NCBI RefSeq assembly: GCF_018219455.1
Contig: NZ_CP056122.1
Span: 1,736,001 to 1,800,000 of the forward strand
Direction: 5' to 3'
From: Moritella sp. 5
GTDB taxonomy: Bacteria; Pseudomonadota; Gammaproteobacteria; Enterobacterales; Moritellaceae
Length of the DNA: 64,000 bases
A program made the position numbers and the translations under genes. Below, piece by piece: positions 45,844 through 55,175 of the stretch; positions within the stretch are counted from its first letter, which is position 1; each line of letters starts with the position of its first letter. The notes beneath the pieces are model-generated. The model was given only the letters and a program-made list of their open reading frames with translations, was not told the origin of the DNA and did not search any database.

Positions 45844-47627
45844 AAGCCCTCATTCCCAGTCAGCATATAAACGGCGATCACTAAACACAGGCCAATCGCC
45901 ATCACAAGGGCATAATGGGAAACAATGCCGGTTTGCAGGCGGCGCAACAAGTTACCGCTTTTCATTGCCGTTTTCGCCACGCCGTTAACCGCGCCGTCAA
46001 CAACATGAGTATCGACTGTCTGGCTATGCTTGGACAATCGATGCAGGGTATTGAGGATAACGCCATCACCCAGCGTGATGACTCTTTGTTCCCACAGAGC
46101 AACGGGTTTATTCGCCAGCCACATAAAGACAGCTGCCCCGCGCCGGTAAAACCAGTCTGTATCGATGCTGATGGTATTCTTGGGATTGAGGTATTTAAAT
46201 AACAGTACAAAAGCCAATAGGGTGAACATCAGTATACCGAGACTTTCGGTGATATGTGCACCTGTATAGGGTTCAAATTCAACAGCATAAGGCAGCGTGT
46301 TATAAAGCTGAGCAGGAAAGAGTCCGATGCCAATGCAGAAGCATGCGGCAATGCCCATGGCCACTAACATATTGATTGGTGGCTCCTTGGGGCGGAGGCC
46401 GGAATCCTTACCAAAAAACATATAATAAGGTAGCTTAAGCCCAGTCGACAGGAAGGTACCGGAAGAAGCTAACATAAGTAACAGCGTGGCAGTCGCATGA
46501 TGATCCCCAGCGGCCGCGGCGATGACCATACTTTTACTGACGAAACCACTGAAGAAAGGAAAGCCTGCGATAGCAAATGCGCCAACCATGTAAAACGCTA
46601 CCGTCCAGGGCATCGTTCGGTAAAGGCCGCCGAGTTCGGTGAGCTTATGTTTGCCTGTCATATGAATGACAGCGCCAGCTCCCATAAATAATAGGCCTTT
46701 ATAGATAATATGTGCGAAGGCATGGGAAGAACTACCGTTCAGGGCCATTTCGGTGCCGATACCGATGCCTGCGACCATGTAACCGACCTGGCTGACAATA
46801 TGATAGCTCAGCAGGCGACGGCAATCATTTTCCAGCATCGCGAATATCACTCCATAAAGTGCCATGAAAACCCCAAAACCGATCAGAACTTCTGCGCCGG
46901 GGTAGGCGCGGATCATCACATAAACAGCAGTTTTAGTGGTAAAGGCACTTAAAAATACAGCACCAGTCACTGTCGCCTCGGGATAAGCATCGGTGAGCCA
47001 GGCATTTAACGGTGGAACCGCGGCGTTTATCATAAAGGCGATCAAGATCAGGGTATAGGCTATACCACCTTGTTGTGCGCCATCGATTGGCCCAAACAAG
47101 TAAGACCCGGTTTCAAGGCCATGTAGTACAATACCGGCAAACAGTAACACCCCGCCGGTGACATGCACCATTAGATAACGGAAGCCTGCTTTTACGGCCG
47201 GATCTTCCCGAGTGGCAAAGATCAGGTAAGCAGAGGCAAATGCCATGATCTCCCAGCCGACTAACAGGGTAAACCAGTCACCTGCGAAGAGTACTAGAAA
47301 GGCACTGCCCATATAAAGAAACGCCGCCACTCTTTGGCCTGTATGACTGATATGCAAGCTATAAATGTTGCCGATCAGCGCCGCAATAGCAAACACCCAG
47401 CCAAAAAATAGACTCAGTTTGTCAACTTTGAACATGACCAATGAAATACCGGCAAAGTCAATTTCGCCGAAGCTCCCCATTTCCATCTGGGTCAGAGAAA
47501 AGATCACCAGCAGTGGAATGATGATTGAGTAGGATTTTTGGCTATTGCCTTTAAATAACGCCAGCAGCAGACCGCCTACGAGTAGCAGAACGGCTGGCAT
47601 CATGGAGAAGGAGAACCATTCAGTCAT
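45840..47627 (-). CDS. Antiporter-like subunit in NuoL position (MnhD/MbhH-like with NuoL-type tail)
   Basis: 595 residues, about 14-15 transmembrane helices, then roughly 100 mostly amphipathic residues (from IDTDWFYRRGA to LLRRLQTG) and a final helix (YALVMAIGLCLVIAVYML), as in the lateral helix and last helix of NuoL. The core resembles Mrp/Mbh antiporter subunits. Conserved Glu in LLVGWEIMAFASAYL, Lys in FTTKTAVYV, HIIYKGLLFMG and SGFVSKSMV. The position that usually carries the helix-7 Lys reads INAAVPPLNAWL, so it appears to be Asn. Probably the distal proton-pumping subunit of this complex I. Start overlaps the previous gene by eight bases with AAGGAAG. Confidence 0.82.
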   Translation of the reverse strand: MTEWFSFSMMPAVLLLVGGLLLALFKGNSQKSYSIIIPLLVIFSLTQMEMGSFGEIDFAGISLVMFKVDKLSLFFGWVFAIAALIGNIYSLHISHTGQRVAAFLYMGSAFLVLFAGDWFTLLVGWEIMAFASAYLIFATREDPAVKAGFRYLMVHVTGGVLLFAGIVLHGLETGSYLFGPIDGAQQGGIAYTLILIAFMINAAVPPLNAWLTDAYPEATVTGAVFLSAFTTKTAVYVMIRAYPGAEVLIGFGVFMALYGVIFAMLENDCRRLLSYHIVSQVGYMVAGIGIGTEMALNGSSSHAFAHIIYKGLLFMGAGAVIHMTGKHKLTELGGLYRTMPWTVAFYMVGAFAIAGFPFFSGFVSKSMVIAAAAGDHHATATLLLMLASSGTFLSTGLKLPYYMFFGKDSGLRPKEPPINMLVAMGIAACFCIGIGLFPAQLYNTLPYAVEFEPYTGAHITESLGILMFTLLAFVLLFKYLNPKNTISIDTDWFYRRGAAVFMWLANKPVALWEQRVITLGDGVILNTLHRLSKHSQTVDTHVVDGAVNGVAKTAMKSGNLLRRLQTGIVSHYALVMAIGLCLVIAVYMLTGNEGL

Positions 47628-47874
47628 AATAGTCTTCCTTCTTGGAGATACCGATTTTTTTTCCGATGAATTTACTGACTAATACGATCAAGCCGCAGCC
47701 GATAAACCCAAGCAGCGCTCCCCAGCCGGGGATTGTATCCCAAAAGTTATAACCGTGAGGTCTTGCAACCAGAAAATCGGCAATGACGATGCCCACTAAA
47801 GTGACGACTAACAGGCGCCAGCGTGTTCTAGTGTATTTTTTGTCACCAAAGAAGTTGACCAGTTTTGCCATCAT
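47620..47874 (-). CDS. Small membrane protein in complex I operon (84 aa)
   Basis: Two hydrophobic segments (about 22-36 and 48-66) with a basic N-terminus and the C-terminal tail KKIGISKKEDYYD. Not a canonical nuo gene. Overlaps both neighbouring antiporter-like genes (4 and 8 bases), so it is made in step with them and may be a small accessory subunit that joins the extra antiporter-like subunit to the NuoL-like one. Family not recognised. Confidence 0.7.
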   Translation of the reverse strand: MMAKLVNFFGDKKYTRTRWRLLVVTLVGIVIADFLVARPHGYNFWDTIPGWGALLGFIGCGLIVLVSKFIGKKIGISKKEDYYD

Positions 47875-49412
47875 GGTAGCGATTCTCCTGTGACAAATAC
47901 GTCTGCGACTAAGATATTGGCTAGGCCTAAAAAATAGTCCGGATAGAGTCCCAGTAGCAAAGATAATAGCGTGGTGATCAGTAAGGGCACTGCGACCATT
48001 GGGATCTCGTGAATATCATTGGCCGCCACTAGTGACGGGTCTTTGGATGTTTTTTCCTGCTCAAAAAAGGCTTTATAGGTAACGGGTATAAAATAAGCGG
48101 CATTAAGTACAGCGCTAACCAGTAATACGATTAGCAGTGCCATCTGTCCGGCATCGACAGAACCCACTACCAGATACCATTTACTGATAAATCCACCGGT
48201 TGGCGGGATGCCAATCATACCGAGGGAGCCGATGAAAAATGCTGCCATGGTGATAGGCAGTCTTTTACCTATGCCGGAAAGATCACTGATCTTCTTGCGG
48301 TGGCTGGCACAATAAATAGAGCCAGCACAGAAGAACAGGGTGATTTTTGAAAAGGCATGGGCGGCGATATGGATTATTCCCCCTATGGCAGCCACTGGTG
48401 TCAGCATGGCTGCGCCGAGAATGATATAAGAGAGTTGGCTGACGGTGGAGTAGGCCAGTCTTGCTTTCAAATCGTCTCGGGTCAGGGCGTAAATAGAGGC
48501 GGTAACTATGGTGAAAGACACCAGATAAGCGGTGATGATGCCAAGACCCAAGGTACTCATCAGCTTGATACCAAACACATGAAAAATCACCCGTAACAGA
48601 CAGAACACCCCCATCTTGACCACGGCTACCGCGTGCAACAAAGCACTGACTGGTGTGGGCGCAACCATGGCTGCTGGCAGCCAGGCGTGGAACGGCATGA
48701 TGGCTGATTTGGCAAATCCAAACAGGTAGCAGAAATAGATAATAATCAATAAGCCATCGGCGGCGACGACATTTTTGAACAGGCCTTGGGGTAAGAAATC
48801 AAAGCTGCCAGTAAGTTGATAAGTTAGCGCCAGTGCGGCAAGCAAAAAGGATTTTGAGGCCCCCACCAAATAGACGATATATCGTTTACTACCATTCCAG
48901 GATGCCTGGTTTTCTTTATGATAAACCAGTGGGTAAGTTATAAGGCTGAGTAGTTCGTAAAAGATCACCAGCGTAAACAGATTAGCGGCAAATGCGCCGC
49001 CCACAGCAGCAGATAGCGAGACGGCAAAAGAGGCATAAAATCGGGTCTGATTTTTCTCATTCTGGCTGCGCATATAACCGATGCAATAAATGGCGGCGAA
49101 TATCCATAATAGGCTGGATACTGTGGCAAATACCATGCCCAGCGCGTCAACCCGAAACGCAAAATTAACCCCTGGCAGGATCTCAAATAAAGTCAGGTCG
49201 ACAGTATTGCCAGCCAGTATTAATGGCGCCATTGAAATCACGATGATGAACTTTATCACCGCAGCAACAACCGATACCGCATCCCGTGCGTTGGTGCGAT
49301 TATGCAGGCACAGTATGACGCCCGCAGTGATGAGTGAGACTGTGACGGCTAAAGCCGGCCTTATGGATAATATTAATTCCCAATTCAGTAATTCCATATT
49401 GATAAGAGTCAT
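47871..49412 (-). CDS. Extra MrpD-like proton-translocating subunit
   Basis: 513 residues, about 14 transmembrane helices, no lateral-helix tail. Resembles monovalent cation/H+ antiporter subunit D. Complete set of channel residues: Glu in LVIFYELLSLITYPL, Lys in FGFAKSAIMPFHAWLPAAMVAPTP, Lys in HAVAVVKMGVFCLLRV, Lys in HAFSKITLFF and Lys in GGFISKWYLV. Lies between nuoK and the NuoL-like gene, where the standard operon has only nuoL. It therefore looks like a fourth antiporter-like module, which would add a proton (or sodium) path; this is inferred from sequence and position. Confidence 0.82.
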   Translation of the reverse strand: MTLINMELLNWELILSIRPALAVTVSLITAGVILCLHNRTNARDAVSVVAAVIKFIIVISMAPLILAGNTVDLTLFEILPGVNFAFRVDALGMVFATVSSLLWIFAAIYCIGYMRSQNEKNQTRFYASFAVSLSAAVGGAFAANLFTLVIFYELLSLITYPLVYHKENQASWNGSKRYIVYLVGASKSFLLAALALTYQLTGSFDFLPQGLFKNVVAADGLLIIIYFCYLFGFAKSAIMPFHAWLPAAMVAPTPVSALLHAVAVVKMGVFCLLRVIFHVFGIKLMSTLGLGIITAYLVSFTIVTASIYALTRDDLKARLAYSTVSQLSYIILGAAMLTPVAAIGGIIHIAAHAFSKITLFFCAGSIYCASHRKKISDLSGIGKRLPITMAAFFIGSLGMIGIPPTGGFISKWYLVVGSVDAGQMALLIVLLVSAVLNAAYFIPVTYKAFFEQEKTSKDPSLVAANDIHEIPMVAVPLLITTLLSLLLGLYPDYFLGLANILVADVFVTGESLP

Positions 49413-49423
49413 TAATTCCAGTC

Positions 49424-49726
49424 TCAGCCTTTCAGTATTGTTAGGTCATCTACTTCCAACGTGCGTTTGTTACGCAATAAAGCCACCAGTATGCCGAGTG
49501 CAATAGCGACTTCGGCTGCGGTGATCGCAATAATAAAAATAGCCATGATCTGGCCGCGGGGATCGTTCATTTCATACCCGAAGGCGATCAGATTGATATT
49601 GACACTGTTGAGCATGAGTTCGAGAGACATCAGCACAATCAAAACATTACGCCGGAGTAATACGCCTGCAGCGCCAATGACAAATAAAATGGCGGCTAAT
49701 ATCAAATACCAAGAGATGGGGATCAT
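49424..49726 (-). CDS. nuoK: NADH-quinone oxidoreductase subunit K
   Basis: 100 residues, three transmembrane helices. Conserved Glu residues in helices 2 and 3 ([20 protein letters not shown] and [15 protein letters not shown]) that lie on the central proton axis. AAGGAGG before the ATG; four-base overlap with nuoJ. Confidence 0.94.
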   Translation of the reverse strand: MIPISWYLILAAILFVIGAAGVLLRRNVLIVLMSLELMLNSVNINLIAFGYEMNDPRGQIMAIFIIAITAAEVAIALGILVALLRNKRTLEVDDLTILKG

Positions 49727-50283
49727 TTGGATACCTCCTTTGTAGCCCCTTTTTTGTGTTCGTTACGACCATTACTTTGCGCCAGCACTACCGCGCCGAT
49801 CAGGGCGACCAGAAGGATGACCGACGCCACCTCGAAAGGCAGCAGAAAATCCCTGAATAAGGTTAAGCTTAGTTGCTTGGTTGGTTCATCGCCAATGATG
49901 CTTTGCTGCGTCATCACTGCATGTAGACGGCTGCTTTGGCTGAGTAGGAATAGTAGCTCAGTTGCCAGTGCGAGCAGCGCGACTATAGCCGGTATTGCCC
50001 CTTTTTGAATAAAGCGACTGTTATTGATAAACCGACCATGGGCTTCTTTACGTACGTCTAACATCATGATGACGAATAAAAACAGCACCATAATGGCACC
50101 AACATAAACAAACAGTTGGATTACCGCAAGAAACGGCGATCCTAGGAGGACAAACAGGGCCGCGATCTGCACAAAACAGGCGACAAGAGACAGGGCACTG
50201 TGGATCGGATTTCTGGCGACGACAACCAGCAAGCCAGTGCCGATGGCAACCAAGGCAAGTAATATAAAAAATTGCTGCTCCAT
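49723..50283 (-). CDS. nuoJ: NADH-quinone oxidoreductase subunit J
   Basis: 186 residues, five transmembrane helices. Helix 3 motif [20 protein letters not shown] is characteristic of NuoJ, the subunit with the mobile pi-bulge helix. AAGGA before ATG. Confidence 0.93.
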   Translation of the reverse strand: MEQQFFILLALVAIGTGLLVVVARNPIHSALSLVACFVQIAALFVLLGSPFLAVIQLFVYVGAIMVLFLFVIMMLDVRKEAHGRFINNSRFIQKGAIPAIVALLALATELLFLLSQSSRLHAVMTQQSIIGDEPTKQLSLTLFRDFLLPFEVASVILLVALIGAVVLAQSNGRNEHKKGATKEVSK

Positions 50284-50300
50284 TGATTAATCCTTTTTTG

Positions 50301-50876
50301 TTATTTTTCTCGTTTGAGCAATTGCCACCAGTCGTGGCCTTTTACGTTATCCTGAGTGATGGTTTTTCCTCTACCATTTTTATCCAGCGATGCAGGGATG
50401 ACTGTTCCTGCCCCTTCTTCAGCTTTGTGTGGCGCAGCGATGAGATCGTCAAGGTGCACGACTAAGGCTTCGGTGGTGGTGCTAGCAACCTCATATTCCT
50501 GACCGAGCTTTATAGCGTCAGCCGGGCAGGCATCTTCACACAAACCGCAATAAAGGCAGCGCGACAAATTGATATCAAACACTTTTGGCCGTCGGTTACC
50601 TTTTTCATCTTCATAGGGCACCACCGTGATGCAGTCACAGGGACAGATCTTTGCACACAGCTCACAGCCGACACAGTTCACGTCGCCTTCATCGTTGGTT
50701 TTCATGAAATGATGCCCACGATGACGATGGTAAGGCCGCCATTTTTCATGGTCAGGATATCTGTGTGTAATCACTCTGGAAAACATATAACGTAATGTCA
50801 GCCGCAGTGCGCGCCACAGATCGCTGAAGAATAGCCATCCGATCCAGCTTTGCTTTTGTTGTCGTGTCCTGGCCAT
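50301..50876 (-). CDS. nuoI: NADH-quinone oxidoreductase subunit I
   Basis: 191 residues from ATG 50876, chosen because AGGAGG lies six bases upstream; an in-frame ATG at 50906 would add ten residues. Two [4Fe-4S] motifs, CVGCELCAKICPCDC and CLYCGLCEDACP (clusters N6a and N6b). The first carries an additional Cys after the Pro. Bridges NuoG to NuoB. Confidence 0.94.
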   Translation of the reverse strand: MARTRQQKQSWIGWLFFSDLWRALRLTLRYMFSRVITHRYPDHEKWRPYHRHRGHHFMKTNDEGDVNCVGCELCAKICPCDCITVVPYEDEKGNRRPKVFDINLSRCLYCGLCEDACPADAIKLGQEYEVASTTTEALVVHLDDLIAAPHKAEEGAGTVIPASLDKNGRGKTITQDNVKGHDWWQLLKREK

Positions 50877-50939
50877 ATTGGCCTCCTGGTACTTTCGATA
50901 CCTCATTGCTTATCTCGTTTTCTGGGTAACGAGATGTTC

Positions 50940-51926
50940 TTAAAACATAAATAATCCGCTGATTAAAATATTGACTAGCGATAGAGGTAAAAGCACCTTC
51001 CAGCCAATCGCCATTAACTGATCATAACGGTAACGCGGAAAGGTAAAGCGGAACCACATAAACACCCAGATGAAAAAACCAACTTTGAGTAACAGCCAAA
51101 CAGTATCTGGTATAAAGGGCGGCGCGCCATGCCAGCCGCCAAAAAACAGCATCACATTGAGGAAGCCTATGATCACGACGCCTAAGTATTCGCTAAGCAT
51201 GAAAAGGGAAAAACGTATGCCGCTATATTCGGTATGGTAGCCTGCTCCCAAATCGCCTTCAGCCTCTGGCAGATCGAACGGGATCCGCTGGACTTCGGCC
51301 AGTCCAGCCACAAAGAATACAAAAAAACCTAAGGGTTGATAGACCACATTCCACATGTCTTTTTGGGCGGTCACTATGTCCATCATATTCATCGAGTTAG
51401 CCAGCATCACCACGCCAATGACAGAGAACCCCATGGGGATTTCATAACTGATCATTTGGGCAATCGCTCTGAGGCTGCCGAGTACCGCATATTTACTGTT
51501 AGAGGCCCAGCCTGCGAGGATGGTCCCAAAGATGCCGATGCTGCTAACGGCGAGAATAAACAGCAGCCCTACATTCATATTTGACAGGCTGAGCATTAAT
51601 TCAGTGCCAAAAATGGTTACCGGTTCCCCTAGTGGGATGGCGACAAACACCACAAAAGGCGGCACTAATGCGACAACAGGGGCCATTTTGAACAGGGGTC
51701 GATCGGCGGCACTGGGGATATGATCTTCTTTCGTCAGTAGTTTGATGCCGTCGGCTATGGGCTGTAACAAACCGTGCCAGCCAACCCGCATGGGGCCTGG
51801 ACGTTGTTGGATATGACCCGCAATTTTTCGTTCTAACCAAGTGAGCGGCAAAGGCAGCAGAAGAAGCACTGCCACAACGACGGCAATCTTGAGTAGCATA
51901 GGCAGGATTACATATAAGTTTTCCAT
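50940..51926 (-). CDS. nuoH: NADH-quinone oxidoreductase subunit H
   Basis: 328 residues, eight transmembrane helices; first gene of the operon here. Signature PLTWLERKIAGHIQQRPGPMRVGWHGLLQPIADGIKLLTKED and the quinone-tunnel loop RIPFDLPEAEGDLGAGYHTEYSGIRF. The promoter should lie in the 163 bases upstream. Membrane subunit that forms the quinone entry with NuoA, NuoB and NuoD. Confidence 0.95.
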   Translation of the reverse strand: MENLYVILPMLLKIAVVVAVLLLLPLPLTWLERKIAGHIQQRPGPMRVGWHGLLQPIADGIKLLTKEDHIPSAADRPLFKMAPVVALVPPFVVFVAIPLGEPVTIFGTELMLSLSNMNVGLLFILAVSSIGIFGTILAGWASNSKYAVLGSLRAIAQMISYEIPMGFSVIGVVMLANSMNMMDIVTAQKDMWNVVYQPLGFFVFFVAGLAEVQRIPFDLPEAEGDLGAGYHTEYSGIRFSLFMLSEYLGVVIIGFLNVMLFFGGWHGAPPFIPDTVWLLLKVGFFIWVFMWFRFTFPRYRYDQLMAIGWKVLLPLSLVNILISGLFMF

Positions 51927-52089
51927 GCTATAGGGTCTCTGATATCGTATTTTGAAGTAGTTTGGGTATATTTAATTTAAGCGTACTATAAAGGTAGTTC
52001 GCGCTTATAACTTAATCAAATATCATTTCGAGGTGAGTACGGTTCGCTTCCTTGCTTACCGTTAGGAGACTATTTTATGACTGGACTAT

Positions 52090-53427
52090 TTAATGCTTGC
52101 CCTTATTCCATAATTTCTTTATCTGTTCCGCAAATTCTAACGTTCCAATAAATAACCCGTACTGATTTTCTCCATCTACAGTGTTGATTACAGGTAAAAC
52201 GTTATCATCATCGATTTTGAATTCTAATTCTAATTTATAATTCACTGCGGAACTGTTACTCGTGATTTCCAGTTGGTTTCCCTTGGCTTCCCATAAACCT
52301 TCAAATTCACTATCATCGTTAATTTTAATGGTTAGCGTCTTGTTATTCTTAAAACTAAATTTGGTAATATCTGCTAATGCCAAAGACTCTGTTGGTGATA
52401 AATAATACCAAGAATTATCTTGTAATTTACTATCTAGATTATCAACGCTACCAGCAGAACTAAGGGATTCTTGTGTAACTAAATCTAGACCCATACGAGA
52501 TGTTGAAACTAATGCAACATTATCACTCGCATAATAATATGTATCTATGTAACCAACACCTGGCGCTTTAATGACACTACCTGATGCTGTATAGGAATAA
52601 AGATTACGAGAGCCGTTAACATTTAATTCATTATCAATGTATTCTATTGTTAATTCACCATTTTTATAATCCCCTTCATCAGTGAGATGGCTTTCATTTA
52701 AGCTACGATTAATAAATTTATTACCGTCAACATAGGCAGCCAGTGAATTGTGGTTAGCCTTTTCTTTGATGAAGTTGTTTTCAATATCTCGAGTTATTTT
52801 CACCTCATCTAGTTTATCGCCATAGTTAGCTAATCCATCTACGAAATATCCTAACGCTTGGAGATCATCTTTTAATTTATTGAAATCCGTTTCATCGATT
52901 AAAGCTAAATCGGTGATTGTTCTTGCTAAAAGGTGTGCTTTTTGGGCTTTGTAGTTATCCTCCTCATTTGATTTCAATGCAATGTAATCACCAGAGATAA
53001 ATTTTTCTTCAATTTTTAGCCAGTCAGCTAACATTTGAACTTTAATGCTATTCGTGTACATTATCGTTGTAAATGGCGTTATAATGGTGCTGCCAGCAGG
53101 AGCAAATAAAGTATAACTTTTTCTGGCTACTCCGATTTTATCACTATCAAATGAAATTCCCTCATCGATCCTTGCAATTAAGGGGTATTGGAGAGATGTT
53201 TCATTCGTATTTAATTTACCGTTACTGTTAGTTGTACCGAGCAGATTACTTCGGTCTTCATTACAAGATTCTGTTTTTTCAGCGCTGCATATTAGAGCAC
53301 TTCCTAAATACCCACTCATCGCTGTGATTTCTGTTTGTGAATAGCTCTCATTGGTATCTAAATTACAACCCATAAGAGTGACCGTTGAAAGGATACTTAC
53401 AGGGAAAATGGCTCGCTTAAATTTCAT
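52090..53427 (-). CDS. Lipoprotein of unknown function (445 aa)
   Basis: Type II signal with lipobox LMGC (Cys21). The mature protein begins with a short carboxypeptidase-regulatory-like beta segment (MSGYLGSALICSAEKTESC ... NSNGKLN), followed by APAGSTIITPFTTIMYTNSIKVQMLADWLKI and a beta-rich C-terminal half ending with NDDSEFEGLWEAKGNQLEITSNSS, which reads like a lipocalin-type repeat. Outer-membrane or surface location expected. GGAAC precedes the ATG. Single gene in the minus direction after the nuo promoter region. Confidence 0.7.
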   Translation of the reverse strand: MKFKRAIFPVSILSTVTLMGCNLDTNESYSQTEITAMSGYLGSALICSAEKTESCNEDRSNLLGTTNSNGKLNTNETSLQYPLIARIDEGISFDSDKIGVARKSYTLFAPAGSTIITPFTTIMYTNSIKVQMLADWLKIEEKFISGDYIALKSNEEDNYKAQKAHLLARTITDLALIDETDFNKLKDDLQALGYFVDGLANYGDKLDEVKITRDIENNFIKEKANHNSLAAYVDGNKFINRSLNESHLTDEGDYKNGELTIEYIDNELNVNGSRNLYSYTASGSVIKAPGVGYIDTYYYASDNVALVSTSRMGLDLVTQESLSSAGSVDNLDSKLQDNSWYYLSPTESLALADITKFSFKNNKTLTIKINDDSEFEGLWEAKGNQLEITSNSSAVNYKLELEFKIDDDNVLPVINTVDGENQYGLFIGTLEFAEQIKKLWNKGKH

Positions 53428-53661
53428 AATTAGTTCCAGTTAGGTTGATTTCTGGCAGCAATATACCGATACAGAGCTACAAGGACAATTCAACCTATGT
53501 AAAGAAAATGAAATGTTATGTAAGTAGGATAATGAACATGGAATATGCCATTTAAATAGCGAACATAATTAACGGTTATTAGCGCTATATAAGATACTAA
53601 AAGGTAGGCTGGAGTGGGTCATCATAAAGCGCTTAAGACTCAGTTCTTAGGCGCATAGGCA

Positions 53662-54225
53662 TTAAATATAGCAGCCGTTATCATCACATTTATTTTCAGA
53701 TGAATCTAAAGTCGACTCTTCCTTTTCAGTAGTACTGGTAAGTGCAGCTGCTTCTGAGACGAGTTCACTAATCAGTTTACCAACTTGCATATCATCCATT
53801 CGGCCAAAGTGATTTAGCCTTACTCTGCCATTCTTATCGATCAAGATGAGTGTAGGCGTTCCTCTCATTTCATAGCGTTGCATTGTCTTTGGTATATAAC
53901 CCGTTGAAGCTGGCATATCGATGGCAACTGGAAAAGTAATGCGATATTCATGGATAAATGCTTTTAGTGCGTCAGCTGTCATTACTGCGTGATGTTCAAA
54001 TACAGTGTGAAGACCAATAACCTTAACGTCTTTATCTGCAAATGTTTCAGCGATCATTTTGGTTTGTGGTATCCCGTGTGACACACAGCCCGGACATAAC
54101 ATTTGAAATGCATGAATAACAACGACAGATCCTTTCATTTTCGATAGGGGTAACGGTGCTGTCGTATTTAGCCAAGTACTCGCTTCAATTTCGGGTGCTA
54201 TTGGGTATTCGGTGAATATAGACAT
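53662..54225 (-). CDS. Redoxin-family protein (peroxiredoxin/TlpA-like)
   Basis: 187 residues, thioredoxin fold: VVVIHAFQMLCPGCVSHGIPQ carries the CPGC active site near 44-47, and RYEMRGTPTLILIDKNGRVRLNHFG contains the cis-Pro loop. No signal peptide, so cytosolic. A C-terminal tail with two further Cys (NKCDDNGCYI) might bind metal or take part in resolving a disulfide. GAGG before the ATG. Lies 64 bases after the MarR-controlled secreted protein gene, probably in the same operon. Confidence 0.8.
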   Translation of the reverse strand: MSIFTEYPIAPEIEASTWLNTTAPLPLSKMKGSVVVIHAFQMLCPGCVSHGIPQTKMIAETFADKDVKVIGLHTVFEHHAVMTADALKAFIHEYRITFPVAIDMPASTGYIPKTMQRYEMRGTPTLILIDKNGRVRLNHFGRMDDMQVGKLISELVSEAAALTSTTEKEESTLDSSENKCDDNGCYI

Positions 54226-54289
54226 TCTAATTACCTCATTGATTATGGGATTAATTGATAGGCAAGCGCGCTAACACCTGCCTATTTCT

Positions 54290-55042
54290 TTATTGATTTA
54301 CTTTACCGGGTAAACTTAGATCTCCAGAGGCAACGTCCATCACATTGACTACACATAGTAATGGTGCATGAACACTTTGATTAACGCGTAGGCCAGCGGT
54401 AACGCCATCATACTTGGTATTGGAAATATCAACGTTAGAATCAAAGGCTACTTTTACTTCAACGGTTTCGTTATTGAAAATAGGATCCCAACCTGGACTA
54501 TCTAGTAGAATGGGAAGTCCCGGCCATGTCTTAGGCAGTCTTGGCGATGTACCCTCCGGAATATCAACTACTGCCAGCATACCTTTACCGCACTGTTCAT
54601 TACCTTGTAAGACGACCCAATGGCTGTGCCAAACATCACCATCATTGGCTGGATTATTATCTGAGTTCTCATCGTATAAAGGCGTGTCATCAAAATCGGC
54701 ATGTGCTGTTACTGCTAAGGCTAATATTCCGGCGTCTTTTTCAAAGCCAACCGTTGCACTATTAAGCGAAGTCGGCCATACATATGAAAACACATTACTC
54801 CCCGCTAATTTACCCGACGCAAGTGGTTTACTTGTCCCTGCTTTTTCAGACACTGCCATGTGGAAGGTCGCAATATTTTTGTCGGTCGTTATCTTGGCAT
54901 GAACGATATCAAAGGTGGCTGGTGTGTTACCCGTAGGGTCGACTTTCGCGTGGATGCCCCCATCATGTGAGCCGCCAGAAAATGCATAAGAGGAGGACAA
55001 CAGTGCCAAAGAGGCTGTAATAAATAAAGAATGGTGTTTCAT
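54290..55042 (-). CDS. Secreted protein of unknown function (250 aa)
   Basis: Start at ATG 55042 is preceded by GGAGAAAG; an ATG at 55054 is also in frame. Sec signal (MKHHSLFITASLALLSSSYAFS), then a His-containing N-terminus (GGSHDGGIHAKVDP) and a beta-rich chain (DVWHSHWVVLQGNEQCGKGMLAVVDIPEGTSPRLP). Cys residues around 155 and 233 could pair. Divergent from the marR-type gene, with shared palindromic operators between. May bind metal or an oxidised compound; the family is not recognised. Confidence 0.7.
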   Translation of the reverse strand: MKHHSLFITASLALLSSSYAFSGGSHDGGIHAKVDPTGNTPATFDIVHAKITTDKNIATFHMAVSEKAGTSKPLASGKLAGSNVFSYVWPTSLNSATVGFEKDAGILALAVTAHADFDDTPLYDENSDNNPANDGDVWHSHWVVLQGNEQCGKGMLAVVDIPEGTSPRLPKTWPGLPILLDSPGWDPIFNNETVEVKVAFDSNVDISNTKYDGVTAGLRVNQSVHAPLLCVVNVMDVASGDLSLPGKVNQ

Positions 55043-55060
55043 AACTTTCTCCAAAATTAG

Positions 55061-55121
55061 TATTGAGTCAACACTAAGTGTACACGGGCATCTCGCGTTG
55101 TCAAATGGTATCGACTCGATA
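55061..55121. promoter_or_regulatory. Two MarR-type operators between divergent genes
   Basis: TATTGAGTCAACA (55061-55073) and TATCGACTCGATA (55109-55121) share a TATYGANTCRAYA pattern; the second is a perfect palindrome apart from its central base. They lie in the 133-base divergent region between the secreted protein gene and the MarR gene. A further half site, CGATACTATA, lies near the MarR start. Confidence 0.65.
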
Positions 55122-55175
55122 CTATGCTTTGGGTTCTAGCTTGTAAATATGGTGTTTATTCGATACTATATATGA

